The notes under the pieces were generated by a model. It saw only the letters and a list, made by a program, of their open reading frames with translations, did no database searches and was not told the origin of the DNA. DNA of 64,000 bases, from contig JASJFT010000003.1 of the NCBI GenBank assembly GCA_030770425.1, forward strand, positions 558,001-622,000. Direction: 5' to 3'. Each line of letters opens with the position of its first letter. Position 1 is the first letter of the stretch. The DNA is from Darksidea phi. Taxonomy: Eukaryota; Ascomycota; Dothideomycetes; Pleosporales; Lentitheciaceae. This document shows, piece by piece, positions 34,234 through 43,458 of the stretch. The position numbers were made by a program, and so were the translations under genes.

Positions 34234-35930
34234 ATGGAGCTCCCCGCAACTCCTCGGCCGGCGCATCACCCAGAGAGTATCTTTTGCTGGCTCTCTGATC
34301 AGCCATCAGTTTTTGTTCCAGCTTCCGCCCGCTGTCCTACCCCAGCCTCTGCCCTCACTACTCGTAAACACGGCCGTGCGACTGCCATCAACGCTTCTCC
34401 TCGACCGGCCAAGCGACGGAAACCTTTGCAGCCTACGAGCGCGAATATGTCTGAGCGAAGGCAGACCCGATCGCAGTCACCGACAAAGACGGCAGCGGCG
34501 CTGGCTGCAGAAGGGGTAGTACAATTCAGCAGCATCGCAGCAGAGGAGCGAGGCCGCCGGCGACTGGCCAAGGACAATGGACCAGCGGTGTTGCAGTCAC
34601 CCACGAAGCCTGCGCGGAGGCCTGCCAGAGCGAATGTCGCCCGGGACCATGTTTCGGATGAGGGATACGACGATGAGTACGAAGATGGGGGGCGTACTCC
34701 AACGGCGAAGCGATCGCCAGCCCGGCAAGGAAGGGCTTCTGGTTCACCCACATCTCTTCCTCAGCTCTCAAAGGATATCCCGATACTCTCGAGCTGCGGC
34801 TCCGGATCCGACTACAGCAATGCCACATCATCCAGAGCATCTACAGCCTCCAACGTATCAGATGCAGCCAACGCTCGAGAGCGCAGCCCGACGAAGACAC
34901 TTGCAGACCTGATTCTCTTGGACAAGCCTGTCACATACAATGACAACCACGACGATGCAAGGCACAAGGTCCCCAAGGATGTGCAAGAGCTGTGGGACGA
35001 TCTTGAGGATATCGCATTTCCCTACATCCCACGTCCGCTCGTTGATGAGTTTAAGACGATCAAAAGACCCACAGATGTCAGGATTATGGAAGACAGCAGA
35101 CCTCCTGACAAGCTCCGCTACGAATTCTGGGAGATGACCGAAGTGCAAGATCATGCGCACAAGATCGCCGGCGACAGCGATCACGAGACCCAATGGTACT
35201 GCTCGGTGCATGGACGCATCCTGAACGCTGCCTTCCGTACCCAACCGTTCATGGAAGCCCGAGTCGTCACCCACGCCCGACCCATCAAATACTACCTCCC
35301 TAAGATCGGCGAGAAGTACACAGAATCTAAGCTCGTTGACCTCGCCGTCAACCTCGTGCTCCCACCTGAACCGCTATCGACCAAGCGCTGGATTGCAAAC
35401 CAACCGACGAAGCTCCGCAGTGTTAATCAGTCGCTGTATCCGCCGCTTACGATAAACCCAACTGTTCTAAACATCGAGGTCAAGACGGAGAGAGGTAACG
35501 AAGCAGATGCGAAGGTGCAGTTGGGCATCTGGATCAGCGCGTGGCATGCCCGGGTGTTGCAGGTTGGTGCCATGCCAGGCAACATCATCACTCTGCCAGT
35601 CATCATTAGCATTGCGCACAAATGGGATTTATACTTTGCTGTCGATCGGGGGGACAGTATTGTAAGTACAGGCCTTCTTCTTCAACGCCATCATTCCGCC
35701 GCTTTTCTCCCTCCTTCAACATTCTTCTACATTTCTTCAAACCTTCGCTGACACGATCCTCATAGGAAATGCTTCACTTCCCTGGCGACATTGGCGGAAC
35801 GCAGTCCATCGCCAACATCTACAAGCTTCTAGCTGTTCTCCGGAGGATTGGACTATACGCACAGCATGTGTATCGGCCGTGGTTCGTAAAGTCATACTTC
35901 GGGATTGATGTGGAGGGTCTTGGGTTGTAG
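34234..35930 (+). CDS. PD-(D/E)XK nuclease-like domain protein
   Basis: Exons are 34234-35661 and 35766-35930, with a GTAAGT donor and TAG acceptor in phase 0; the product is 530 residues. The first 200 residues are disordered, basic and Ser/Pro-rich with S-P-T-K repeats (34480-34700), typical of DNA-contacting tails. The C-terminal domain (about residue 230 on) resembles the fungal PD-(D/E)XK nuclease-like family (Pfam PDDEXK_12). It shows E-V-K-T-E-R near residue 415 as the likely E-x-K catalytic strand, then A-K-V-Q-L-G-I-W-I-S-A-W-H, and ends with the conserved I-Y-K-L-L-A-V-L-R-R-I-G-L-Y and W-F-V-K-S-Y-F-G. The biological role of this family is not known to me. Confidence 0.72.
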
Positions 35931-36011
35931 AATTGGATTTTCCATTCTAAATAAGCCTAAAGTACTGAGAGGTACATTTAACTTTGAAAGCTAACCTAAA
36001 CGTTTGACCCT

Positions 36012-37000
36012 TCACTTCTGCGACGGCAGCGCCATGCCAAGGAAGAATCCAGGCTCGTCCGCATTGTGATTCTTGTAATTAGCCCTGTCCTCAGCAAAAT
36101 CCTCCCATAAAATAGGTCGATACGTGCCCAAGAATACCGATCGCGCCCGGAGAGAACATCGTCGGCAACGACGCATCAAGCGGAAACTTCAGCCACCTCT
36201 TCATGAAACAGCGAAGAACAAGCCCATGTGCAACCTATCAGGAACATTAGGTTTGACATATATGTAACTGAGAAGGGTGAGAACATACAAGCACGACGTC
36301 AACCAGCCTCTCGCCATTCATATATAGTCCTTGGAGGTCGCAGATCTTCGAGATCAATTTGTCCAGCCTGTCGGTGACTTGCTGTGCTGATCTGGGCCAA
36401 AGGCCATCTATAGGACGTAAATCAATCTCACCTCATCATCTCGTGCTGATCTGAAACAATCTAGTAGCCTTCCAAGGTTATTGACCGTCTCATTCGTCGG
36501 GAACGTACTCTCCATCCTCACACCCATCCCTCCAAACGTCCCACTCCCTTTCCTTACCAAGCCCCTTATCCTTCCTCTCCTGTCGTATCTCACCTATCAG
36601 TAGTCCTTCATAATCACTATAGTCCTATTCAGCAATATCTTCCGTTACCGGTGACTTTGTCAGCATCAATAGAGATACCGGGGTCCGAAGCGTCGGAACC
36701 GAAAAGGCATTGGAAAGTCTGCTGAGCGCGATTCCGTGTGCTGACCCAGATATGATGGACATAGGTCGGATCGATTAGCTTGTGACGGCCTACGATTAGA
36801 GCTGCTGTTCCGGCAACTTGTTCGATACCGTGGGGCGTTAGCTTAAGGTCCGTTGGTCCGGTATACCAGCCATTCTCGGTCCACTCTGTCTCAGCTGGAA
36901 AATATTAGACCTTGAGGCTATTCGCGCCTGAAGTGGAGGCAGGGGTCTTACAATGGCGAGCTAGGAACACGCGTGGTGTCGTTGCGTCGAGGTCAGACAT
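36012..37000 (-). pseudogene. SHB17-like histidine phosphatase / phosphoglycerate mutase family, decayed
   Basis: The start M-S-D-L-D-A-T-T-P-R-V-F-L-A-R-H leads, through a GTAAGA intron (about 36899-36949), into S-E-T-E-W-T-E-N-G-W-Y-T-G, where the family has R-H-G-E-T-E-W. Further blocks are L-T-P-H-G-I-E-Q-V and S-T-R-N-R-A-Q-Q-T-F. After the next splice E-D-I-A-E is followed by TAG (36626-36624) where the family has Trp, then D-Y-S-D-Y-E-G-L-L. A second stop follows in V-P-D-E. Later, V-A-H-G-L-V-L-R-C-F and, in another frame, N-A-D-E-P-G-F-F-L-G mark the C-terminus. Catalytic His residues are present but the frame is broken at least three times. The family includes yeast sedoheptulose-1,7-bisphosphatase Shb17. 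Confidence 0.72.
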
Positions 37001-37320
37001 CCTTCAAAGGAAAAGGATGAGGCTCGGTGGAAGTGTGTGCGATGGTTTTGAACATGATGGGAACTTGTATAGGATTGTGGGTTTGTGATGCTAATTTGAC
37101 AGAAGTACACGCCGGTGGTACAACGCCAATCTGGAAATTGACGGCCTATTCGTGCGACGGATGCTAACGCTTGCACTATGTACGCTACGTCCCAATCCCT
37201 AAATTCAAGTGTGAGGTTGTTTATTATATTACTAATATTTTCACTTCGCATAACGCCATAATAACTGATAAATGCTCTGCACGGCAGCGCTTCGACTGCA
37301 ACCGAGTTTCTCCAGTCCGT

Positions 37321-37480
37321 TGATATTTTTTGTAAGACTATAGCTCTAAACCTTATCTTACTTAGTAATAGTATCGGCGTTCTTATCGAGTAGTAGCTTT
37401 ACTATCTACTTATAGCCTTTAACTAAAGCTATATAGAGTATTAGTATTACTTCAACACACCGGGGTATAAAGCTAAAATT
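37321..37480 (-). repeat. AT-rich, transition-mutated copy of the neighbouring ankyrin repeat unit
   Basis: The stretch from about 37370 to 37445 aligns with the ankyrin-coding units at 38.0-38.8 kb, with most differences being C-to-T or G-to-A. For instance the unit end G-A-G-T-A-G-C-A-G-C-C-T-C-A-C-T-A-C appears as G-A-G-T-A-G-T-A-G-C-T-T-T-A-C-T-A-T. It no longer codes a clean ankyrin. Confidence 0.6.
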
Positions 37481-37861
37481 AAAAAATTATACAAACAGGT
37501 ACAGCCCTCTACCCGAGTTACACAAATGCGTTGACGTATTATTTTACACAATTCGCGCGTTCGATAGTGTGAACAGGCGCGGTAGCCCTTCAGACACACG
37601 ATTGTCGCGTACTGCTCAGGTCGTCTCGAAGGCCGAACGGCGGAACCGCCAAGCCCCGATCAGGACCAGTAGCCATGGGACGTTTCTACGAAATGGCTAG
37701 GTGTCGAGGGTAGTTGCTTGGCGTTAACGTGGCGGAAATTGTCATGGCATACTGGTCCTTTTCTATACTTGGTTGATTAGTAAGACCGAATGAGAGCACA
37801 CAACAGAATGTCACACAAAAGAGTCTACACAACGGCCTAAGCCCTATATAGAGTATATTAC

Positions 37862-38837
37862 CGTAGTATCTACCCTACGCGTTGGCGTCGACGCCCGCGT
37901 TGAGTAGTAGCCTCACTACCCGCTCGTAGCCTCTAACCACAGCTGCCTGGAGTATATTGCTGTAGCCTCCACCCTACGCGTGGCGTCGGCGCCTGTACCT
38001 TACTACCCTCTCGTGGCCTCTAACTGAAGCTGTCTGCACGTCGGCGTCGGCGCCCGCGTTGAGCAGTAGCCTTACTACCCGCTCGTGGCCTCTAATTGAA
38101 GCTACCCGGAGTGCGTTGCTGTAGTCTCCACCCTGCGCGTTAGCGTCAGCGCCCGCGTTAAGTAGCAGCCTCACTACCCGCTCGTGGCCTCCCCCGGAAG
38201 CCGCCTGGAGTGCGTTGCCGTATTCTCCACCCTGCGCGTTGGCGTTGGCGTCGGCGCCCGCGTCGAGTAGCAGCCTCACTACCCGCTCGTGGCCTCCCCC
38301 TGAAGCCGCCTGGAGTGCGTTGGCGTTGGCGTCGACGCCCGCGTCGAGTAGCAGCTCCACTACCCCCTCGTGGCCTCTATCTGAAGCTGTCAGGAGTGCG
38401 TTGGCGTTGGCGTCGGCGCCCGCGTCGAGTAGCAGCCTTACTACCCGCTCGTGGCCTCCTAATGAAGCCGCCTGGAGTGCGTTACCGTAATCTCTACCCT
38501 GCGCGTTGGCATCGGCGCCCGCGTCGAGCAGCAGCCTCACTACCCGCTCGTGGCCTCCGAATGAAGCCGCCTGGAGTGCGTTGCTGTATACTCTACTCTG
38601 CGCGTTGGCGTCGGCGCCCGCGTCGAGTAGCAGCTTTACTACCTGCCCGTAGCCTCTGGATGAAGCCGCCTGGAGTGCGTTGCCGTAATATCCGCCCTGC
38701 GCGTTGGCGTCGGCGCCCGCGTCGAGCAGCAGCTTCACTACCCGCTCGTGGCCTCCTAATGAAGCCGCCTGGAGTGCGTTGCCGTAATCTCCACCCTGCG
38801 CGTTGGCGTCGGCGCCCGCGTCGAGCAGCACCTTCAC
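37862..38837 (-). repeat. Tandem ankyrin-coding repeat array with high nucleotide identity
   Basis: Units of about 99 bp (33 codons; shorter where N-A-Q-G-G is lost) share long near-identical stretches around the G-H-E-R-V-V-R-L-L-L-D-A-G-A-D-A-N-A consensus. Nine full units and one partial lie inside the NLR frame. At least one more unit lies past its stop (37862-37973), read in another frame, and contains TAG where other units have CAG. Confidence 0.85.
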
Positions 38838-40670
38838 CACACCTTTCAGACCTAGGAGCGCTGCATAGTAAAGCGGATCGTGTATCTCCTCTAGTCTCTT
38901 TTGAAAGTCTGGCTCCTCCCAAGGGCTCTCAGGGTCCCACAACCGAATCCAGTTGGCGTACGAAGAGCTATTCTGAGAGCATAGACGAATTGCTAGTTTG
39001 CCCATCTCTTCTGTTTGTTCACTTGCCTTTCGAGCGTGGCTGATCCAGTACTCCGCCGAGTAGCGTGCAAGCCTGAATACCTGGAGGAAGCCTGGGTATA
39101 GCTCTAGTAGCTCGAACTGGAGAAGGTAGCCAAGGCAGCTTCTTGCCATAGCATCATGGCAGACATCATCTCGCATGCTGTACTTTGCTGCTTTTCCTGT
39201 CCAGATTCTGTCTGAAACAAGGTACTCTTTCACTGAGTAATGCGCCAACGCAACAATTTCTCTTGATCCATCTTCAAGCTCAAAGTCGCTGTCCTGCTCA
39301 GAGTCGCTGTCCTGCTCATAGTCGCTGTCCTGCTCATAGTCGCTGTCCTGCTCATAGTCACTGTTAACAGTAATAGTAACAAGACTAGAGCAGATGTGCA
39401 ATGCGTCTAATGGATCCTCAAGAACTTCGTCACGGTCAAATGCAGGGTCTCGCTTAGTGTCGATGGCGACAACTTCAGCGATCTCGTTGACTGAGAGTGG
39501 CCGTGCGGAGAATGTTAACCACCGTAGGATGCGAATAGCATACTCTGAATCATCTTCGCTTATCGCGGAAAGGATGCGCTCGTATGTCTGGTCCAGCGTT
39601 GGTGGCAGTGTAGCAAGAGCCTGGCGGAGTGTTGCGCGATTGCGGCACTTTGCTAAACTATCAAGCTGGCATACGGCCCATCGAAACCTATCGGATTTAG
39701 TAAATAAATCAGATAGCACCAAACTAGAATTGAAAGCATACATTCCATGAGCTCCGTCTCTCAACGCATCTTCAATCTCTTGTCTAACGTTATCATCCTT
39801 TCTCCATTTTTGTAGAGTTTTATCTGTGACCAGCCTCTGTCGGATATATCGTTGTATGTCATTGTCTACTAGCGTGCTTTGGAGGTAGATCCTGTTCTGG
39901 TTATCCACAACCTCTTCTAGGGTACTCTCGATATCTCGCTCCCTTCGGCTTGTTACTAGGATGTGCAAATTCGAGAGTTTCCACCCTGCTATTGTTTCAA
40001 GCGTCTCCATTAGCTCCGCCCGTTGCGCGCATTCGTCCAGAGCATCGAGTACGACGTAGGCCTGTGGGAGCTCTTGTATTATTAACCGTAATACCTCTTG
40101 AAGCGCATCTACTGATGGCTGCCGCTGCCCGCTTTCGCACGAAGAGAATAGGTCGTCGAGGCTTGTAGGAATATTCTTAGACTGCTGTAAGAGCTGCCAG
40201 ATTAGAGAACGCAGCATTTTTCCTAGGTCCTGCTTCTGCTTGTCGTTAAAGTCGAAGAAGAAATACGCAGCTACCATTCCAGGACCCTCTTGACAGTATT
40301 GGAGTACGTCGTGAAGAACGGCAGAGCATAGGATAGTCTTGCCACACCCGGGGATTCCATACAGCCAAAGATGCGACGCGGCCTCTGTCTTCCATCGAGT
40401 GTATTCTCCGCCTTCGAGGAACCAAGCTCCAGTGTCGGCTTGCCGGAGCTTAAGTGCTTTCTGGTAGTTCGTGGACGGGTCTGGCGCGGACAGCCACCTG
40501 CGAATCTTGGGCAATTTCTCATCTGCGGAAAAGTCAGCGAAGGTGCCTGGAGGAGGATGCAGCGTGGACAACCTACCTGGCGGAAGCCGAAACTCGGCGT
40601 GGACCGAGCCGTGGATGATGCCAGCCTGAAAGCCAGCGTTCGTATTGCCAAACGTGATCGCAGACGCCAT
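37974..40670 (-). CDS. NACHT-ankyrin NOD-like receptor with N-terminal amyloid-type motif
   Basis: This fungal STAND/NLR receptor has about 880 residues. The start at 40670 is chosen because it opens with M-A-S-A-I-T-F-G-N-T-N-A-G-F-Q-A-G-I-I-H, a motif shared with its neighbours; the frame is open to an upstream Met at 40982. A 54-nt intron (40523-40576, GTAGGT donor, CTGAC branch site, CAG acceptor) would remove low-complexity residues and keep the frame. NACHT features are Walker A G-I-P-G-C-G-K-T-I (about residue 100), Walker B A-Y-V-V-L-D-A-L-D-E-C and sensor L-V-T-S-R-R. A winged-helix region follows, then an acidic D-Y-E-Q-D-S repeat insert, then nine to ten near-identical ankyrin repeats. 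The end is abrupt: the frame slips and stops at 37974, and further ankyrin sequence lies beyond, so the natural C-terminus may be lost. It is likely a sensor of non-self or damage controlling a death-type effector. Confidence 0.85.
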   Translation of the reverse strand: MASAITFGNTNAGFQAGIIHGSVHAEFRLPPGRLSTLHPPPGTFADFSADEKLPKIRRWLSAPDPSTNYQKALKLRQADTGAWFLEGGEYTRWKTEAASHLWLYGIPGCGKTILCSAVLHDVLQYCQEGPGMVAAYFFFDFNDKQKQDLGKMLRSLIWQLLQQSKNIPTSLDDLFSSCESGQRQPSVDALQEVLRLIIQELPQAYVVLDALDECAQRAELMETLETIAGWKLSNLHILVTSRRERDIESTLEEVVDNQNRIYLQSTLVDNDIQRYIRQRLVTDKTLQKWRKDDNVRQEIEDALRDGAHGMYAFNSSLVLSDLFTKSDRFRWAVCQLDSLAKCRNRATLRQALATLPPTLDQTYERILSAISEDDSEYAIRILRWLTFSARPLSVNEIAEVVAIDTKRDPAFDRDEVLEDPLDALHICSSLVTITVNSDYEQDSDYEQDSDYEQDSDSEQDSDFELEDGSREIVALAHYSVKEYLVSDRIWTGKAAKYSMRDDVCHDAMARSCLGYLLQFELLELYPGFLQVFRLARYSAEYWISHARKASEQTEEMGKLAIRLCSQNSSSYANWIRLWDPESPWEEPDFQKRLEEIHDPLYYAALLGLKGVVKVLLDAGADANAQGGDYGNALQAASLGGHERVVKLLLDAGADANAQGGYYGNALQAASSRGYGQVVKLLLDAGADANAQSRVYSNALQAASFGGHERVVRLLLDAGADANAQGRDYGNALQAASLGGHERVVRLLLDAGADANANALLTASDRGHEGVVELLLDAGVDANANALQAASGGGHERVVRLLLDAGADANANAQGGEYGNALQAASGGGHERVVRLLLNAGADANAQGGDYSNALRVASIRGHERVVRLLLNAGADADVQTASVRGHERVVRYRRRRHA
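39284..39360 (-). repeat. 18-bp tandem repeat coding an acidic D-S-D-Y-E-Q insert
   Basis: About four copies of an 18-bp unit (plus-strand reading A-G-T-C-G-C-T-G-T-C-C-T-G-C-T-C-A-T) sit between the NACHT/helical region and the ankyrin repeats. The unit length keeps the frame, so copy number can change without breaking the gene. Confidence 0.85.
40600..40670 (-). other. Candidate amyloid signalling motif, receptor side (N-terminal)
   Basis: Residues 5-24 of the NACHT-ankyrin protein read I-T-F-G-N-T-N-A-G-F-Q-A-G-I-I-H-G-S-V-H. The Gly/Asn/Gln-rich pattern G-[ND]-x-N-x-G-F-Q-A-G-I-I-x-G is the same as at the C-terminus of the adjacent PNP_UDP protein. It resembles the sigma-type motifs described for fungal NLR/effector pairs (sesB-associated and PNP_UDP-associated). 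Confidence 0.7.
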
Positions 40671-41083
40671 GATGCTGTTGTAGCGGAGCATGCATCTGCG
40701 ACAGCGCGCTGCTGCATAGCGCCAGCTGAACCTCAGGCTGGCGGTCACGGGCAACTGCATGGAACGGGCGCAAGGGTGGGGAGCCTGGCCTTTGGCCATA
40801 ACCGACGAGCCCCGCCCGTGCCCCTCAACGCCCACATGAATGGTTAGTGCCCCTGTTGTCATTTTTATTTTTAGGATAGTATCGCAATTGATGACTACAT
40901 AAAGTACAATGGAGAACGGTAAAGTCGTTTGGTTGGGCAAATGCTCTACGCTGCCAATCAAGATTTGAGCAAGGCTGCGCAATGACCGAGGACTGCTGCC
41001 TAATTCAGCCTAACTATTGCCAGACAGTATAATATATGCTGCTGTTTTCTTCTTTCTGCTGCTGAAGACGATCCCAAACCATA
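40671..41083. promoter_or_regulatory. Divergent promoter between NLR and PNP_UDP effector genes
   Basis: This 413 bp lies between the ATG of the NLR (minus) and that of the PNP_UDP gene (plus). A shared regulatory region would allow joint expression. No defined site is recognised. Confidence 0.45.
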
Positions 41084-42184
41084 ATGGCTAAGAACCGACA
41101 TTTTACCATAGGCTGGATTTCTCCACTCCCTCTGGAAAAAGAAGCTGCAAGGCTTGTGCTGGACGAAGAATACCCTCAAGATGAAGTCCAATACCAGAAC
41201 ACCTTCTATCTAGGTGGCCGGATTGGGAAGCATGAGGTTGTCATCGGAGTGCAGAGAAAAACAGGTCTCAGTGGGGCTGCAATCCTCGCCGAGAAGATGC
41301 GGGCTGGATTTCCCAATATCGAATATTTCCTCCTGGTTGGTATTGCTGGTGGCGTACCTCGCTATGGGCCGGCCGGTGCAGCCTCCGAGATGGTGCTCGG
41401 GGACGTGGTCGTCAGCACTCCACGAGGCAATCACGGCGGGGTCTTGCAATACGATAGAGGCGCATGGGAGGGCCAAGGGCGCCTGAACTTTCGCGGGTAT
41501 ACGAACGGCGTTCCGGGCGATCTTATGGCCGCTGTCAACAACTTCCGTGCCGAAGGCTGGTCCAAGACCAACATCCCCGAAGTCTTAAAGCAGATGCGTC
41601 TTAAGCTTGACGAGAAGCGACGGCACCAGTACGACGACCCAGGCCCCAGTCGTGACAGGCTTTTCGAAGATAGCTACGAGCACAAAGGCACCAAATTTGA
41701 CGATTGCAAAGAATGCTGCGACGCGGATTACACCATCTCGCGTTCTGATCGAGGGGACGGAGCCAGCCGATTGCTTGACGAGCCATTCGTGCATTTCGGC
41801 AATATTGCATCGAGCAATCAACTGCAAGTATCCGCCGTGGAACGAAACAGAATCCAGAAAGAGCATGAAGCTATATGCTTCGAGATGGAAGCAGCAGGCG
41901 TTCTAGAAGAGTATCCGTGTGTAGTCGTGCGGGGCATCTGCGACTATGCCGATTCTCACAAGAATAAGGGCTGGCAGAACTACGCGGCAGCCACGGCGGC
42001 GGCATGCGCAAAAGGGCTATTGTCCATGATCCCCGCAATGAATGCTGCACGCAGAGTGGAGTCTGCGGATTCCTCTTCATCTCAGGACACAACACAGTCA
42101 CCGAGAGTTACGTTCGGAAACGACAACAGGGGCTTTCAGGCCGGGATTATACAGGGCAATGTCAGCGGGCTACAGTTTGGATAA
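41084..42184 (+). CDS. PNP_UDP phosphorylase-superfamily protein with C-terminal amyloid-type motif
   Basis: This is an intronless protein of 366 residues. The nucleoside phosphorylase fold is indicated by the start F-T-I-G-W-I-S-P-L-P-L-E-K-E-A-A, V-V-I-G-V-Q-R-K-T-G, the phosphate-loop region L-L-V-G-I-A-G-G-V-P, L-G-D-V-V-V-S, E-A-I-C-F-E-M-E-A-A-G-V and V-V-R-G-I-C-D-Y-A-D-S-H-K-N-K-G-W. These last two hold the Glu and Asp that bind ribose and base in the family. Such domains are common as fungal NLR N-terminal domains; here the domain stands alone. After a Ser/Gln-rich linker (residues 323-340) the protein ends with R-V-T-F-G-N-D-N-R-G-F-Q-A-G-I-I-Q-G-N-V. It is divergent from the NLR that has the same motif. 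I infer that it is the effector of the pair, perhaps acting on nucleosides or nucleotides when oligomerised; no activity is proven. Confidence 0.88.
   Translation: MAKNRHFTIGWISPLPLEKEAARLVLDEEYPQDEVQYQNTFYLGGRIGKHEVVIGVQRKTGLSGAAILAEKMRAGFPNIEYFLLVGIAGGVPRYGPAGAASEMVLGDVVVSTPRGNHGGVLQYDRGAWEGQGRLNFRGYTNGVPGDLMAAVNNFRAEGWSKTNIPEVLKQMRLKLDEKRRHQYDDPGPSRDRLFEDSYEHKGTKFDDCKECCDADYTISRSDRGDGASRLLDEPFVHFGNIASSNQLQVSAVERNRIQKEHEAICFEMEAAGVLEEYPCVVVRGICDYADSHKNKGWQNYAAATAAACAKGLLSMIPAMNAARRVESADSSSSQDTTQSPRVTFGNDNRGFQAGIIQGNVSGLQFG
42104..42181 (+). other. Candidate amyloid signalling motif, effector side (C-terminal)
   Basis: The last 26 residues of the PNP_UDP protein contain F-G-N-D-N-R-G-F-Q-A-G-I-I-Q-G-N-V-S-G. 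The position at the extreme C-terminus, after a flexible linker, is where fungal prion-like effectors carry their motif. Confidence 0.72.
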
Positions 42185-42398
42185 AGGTGAAGTCTTGGTC
42201 CTAAGCATCAGTAGCTCGGCATTGCAAACACTGTTTTTCCCTTCTCTTTTCTTTTCCTTTCTTTTTTCAAGTATATCTTTGCAAAAACATAGAATTCGAA
42301 GATAAGCGAACGTGAACAAGAGCAATGACGAGGCTGGGGAGGAGCGGGGCCGACGGGCCTTCAGCCTTACGTTTCACCCGATGCATACTGTATTGATC

Positions 42399-43458
42399 AT
42401 GGCCCCAGCGATCTTCTTTGGCGATGCGAACTCCGGTTTCCAAGCCGGCATCATCCACGGCCCGGTCAACACCACATTCCACCTTCGGCCTGGTAAGTCG
42501 CGGGAGGGTCCGAGCGGTCTGCATGGTCCGAGCAAGCGCTAACAATGGTCCCGCCTCAGAACGGCCCGAGACTCCACCACGTCCATCGACCGTGATACCG
42601 TTCGTCCGCGACGTCGACTTCGTCGAGAGGAGGAAGATACTCGATCAGCTCCAGACCACATGCGCTGCACCGGGCTCGCGGGCCGCCCTCGTCGCGCTGG
42701 GCGGCGTCGGGTGGGTGCGGACGCGGTGATTGCAGCGCATCGCTGACGGCCGTGAAGCAAGTCGCAGCTTGCCATCGAACATGCGCACCGGAGGCGTGAG
42801 CGATCGCCTGACACGTGGGTGTTCTGGGTGCACGCCGGCACCCGAGCGCGGTTTGAAGAGGCATACAGGGATATGGCAGACAGACTCAAGCTGCCCGGTC
42901 GCAAGGGCCCAAAGATCAACATACTCAAGCTAGTAAAAGACTAGCTGTGTACCGAGAGTAACGGCCGATAGATAATAGTCCTAGACAAATGCCGACGACG
43001 TCGAGGTGTTCTATCCGAAGCCGAAGTCTGGACGAGACCACGACGATGAGGGCGTGGCCGCGTCGTTGGCAGCGTTCCTGCCGCAGAGCGATAACGGGTC
43101 GATCGTAGTCACTTCTCGAAACCGGGATGCGGCGGTCAGGCTGGTAGGAAGCAGCAGGAGAGTGATACAAGTGCAGGCTATGGATAAAGAGCAAGCGGTG
43201 CAGCTCCTGCGGAATAAGCTTGAGGATGCGTCCGATGAGGGCGGCATGGCAGATCTGGTCGATGCCCTCGACCGCATACCTCTGGCCATCAGCCAAGCTG
43301 CTGCCTACATCAATCGGCGAGCCCGCATGACGATACTAGGCTACCTAGAGGAATTTCGCGCGAGTAACAAGAAGAAGAAAGAAAGCCTCCTAAATCGGGA
43401 CGCAGGTGATATTCGTCGAGACGAGAGTGCGTCTAACTCGGTAGTAATAACGTGGTAG
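42399..43458 (+). pseudogene. NB-ARC NOD-like receptor, 5' part only, with nonsense and frameshift lesions
   Basis: It opens with M-A-P-A-I-F-F-G-D-A-N-S-G-F-Q-A-G-I-I-H, the third copy of the motif. Intron 1 (42493-42559, GTAAGT donor) joins to E-R-P-E-T-P-P-R-P-S-T and F-V-E-R-R-K-I-L-D-Q-L. Intron 2 (42711-42757) splits the Walker A and gives G-G-V-G-K-S-Q-L-A-I-E-H. The frame then runs through W-V-F-W-V-H-A to two TAG codons (42942-42944 and 42969-42971), each at a position where Trp is expected. An extra A sits near 42985, before D-D-V-E-V-F-Y-P. The NB-ARC later part is readable (S-I-V-V-T-S-R-N-R, L-D-R-I-P-L-A-I-S-Q-A-A-A-Y-I), then ends at 43458. No C-terminal repeats follow. Both TAG codons fit TGG-to-TAG changes. 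Confidence 0.8.

Noticed and set aside
38210..39043. 277-codon plus-strand frame with repeated R-W-R-W-R-R-R-P
   Set aside because: Antisense of the ankyrin array; repeats come from the array, not from a second protein.
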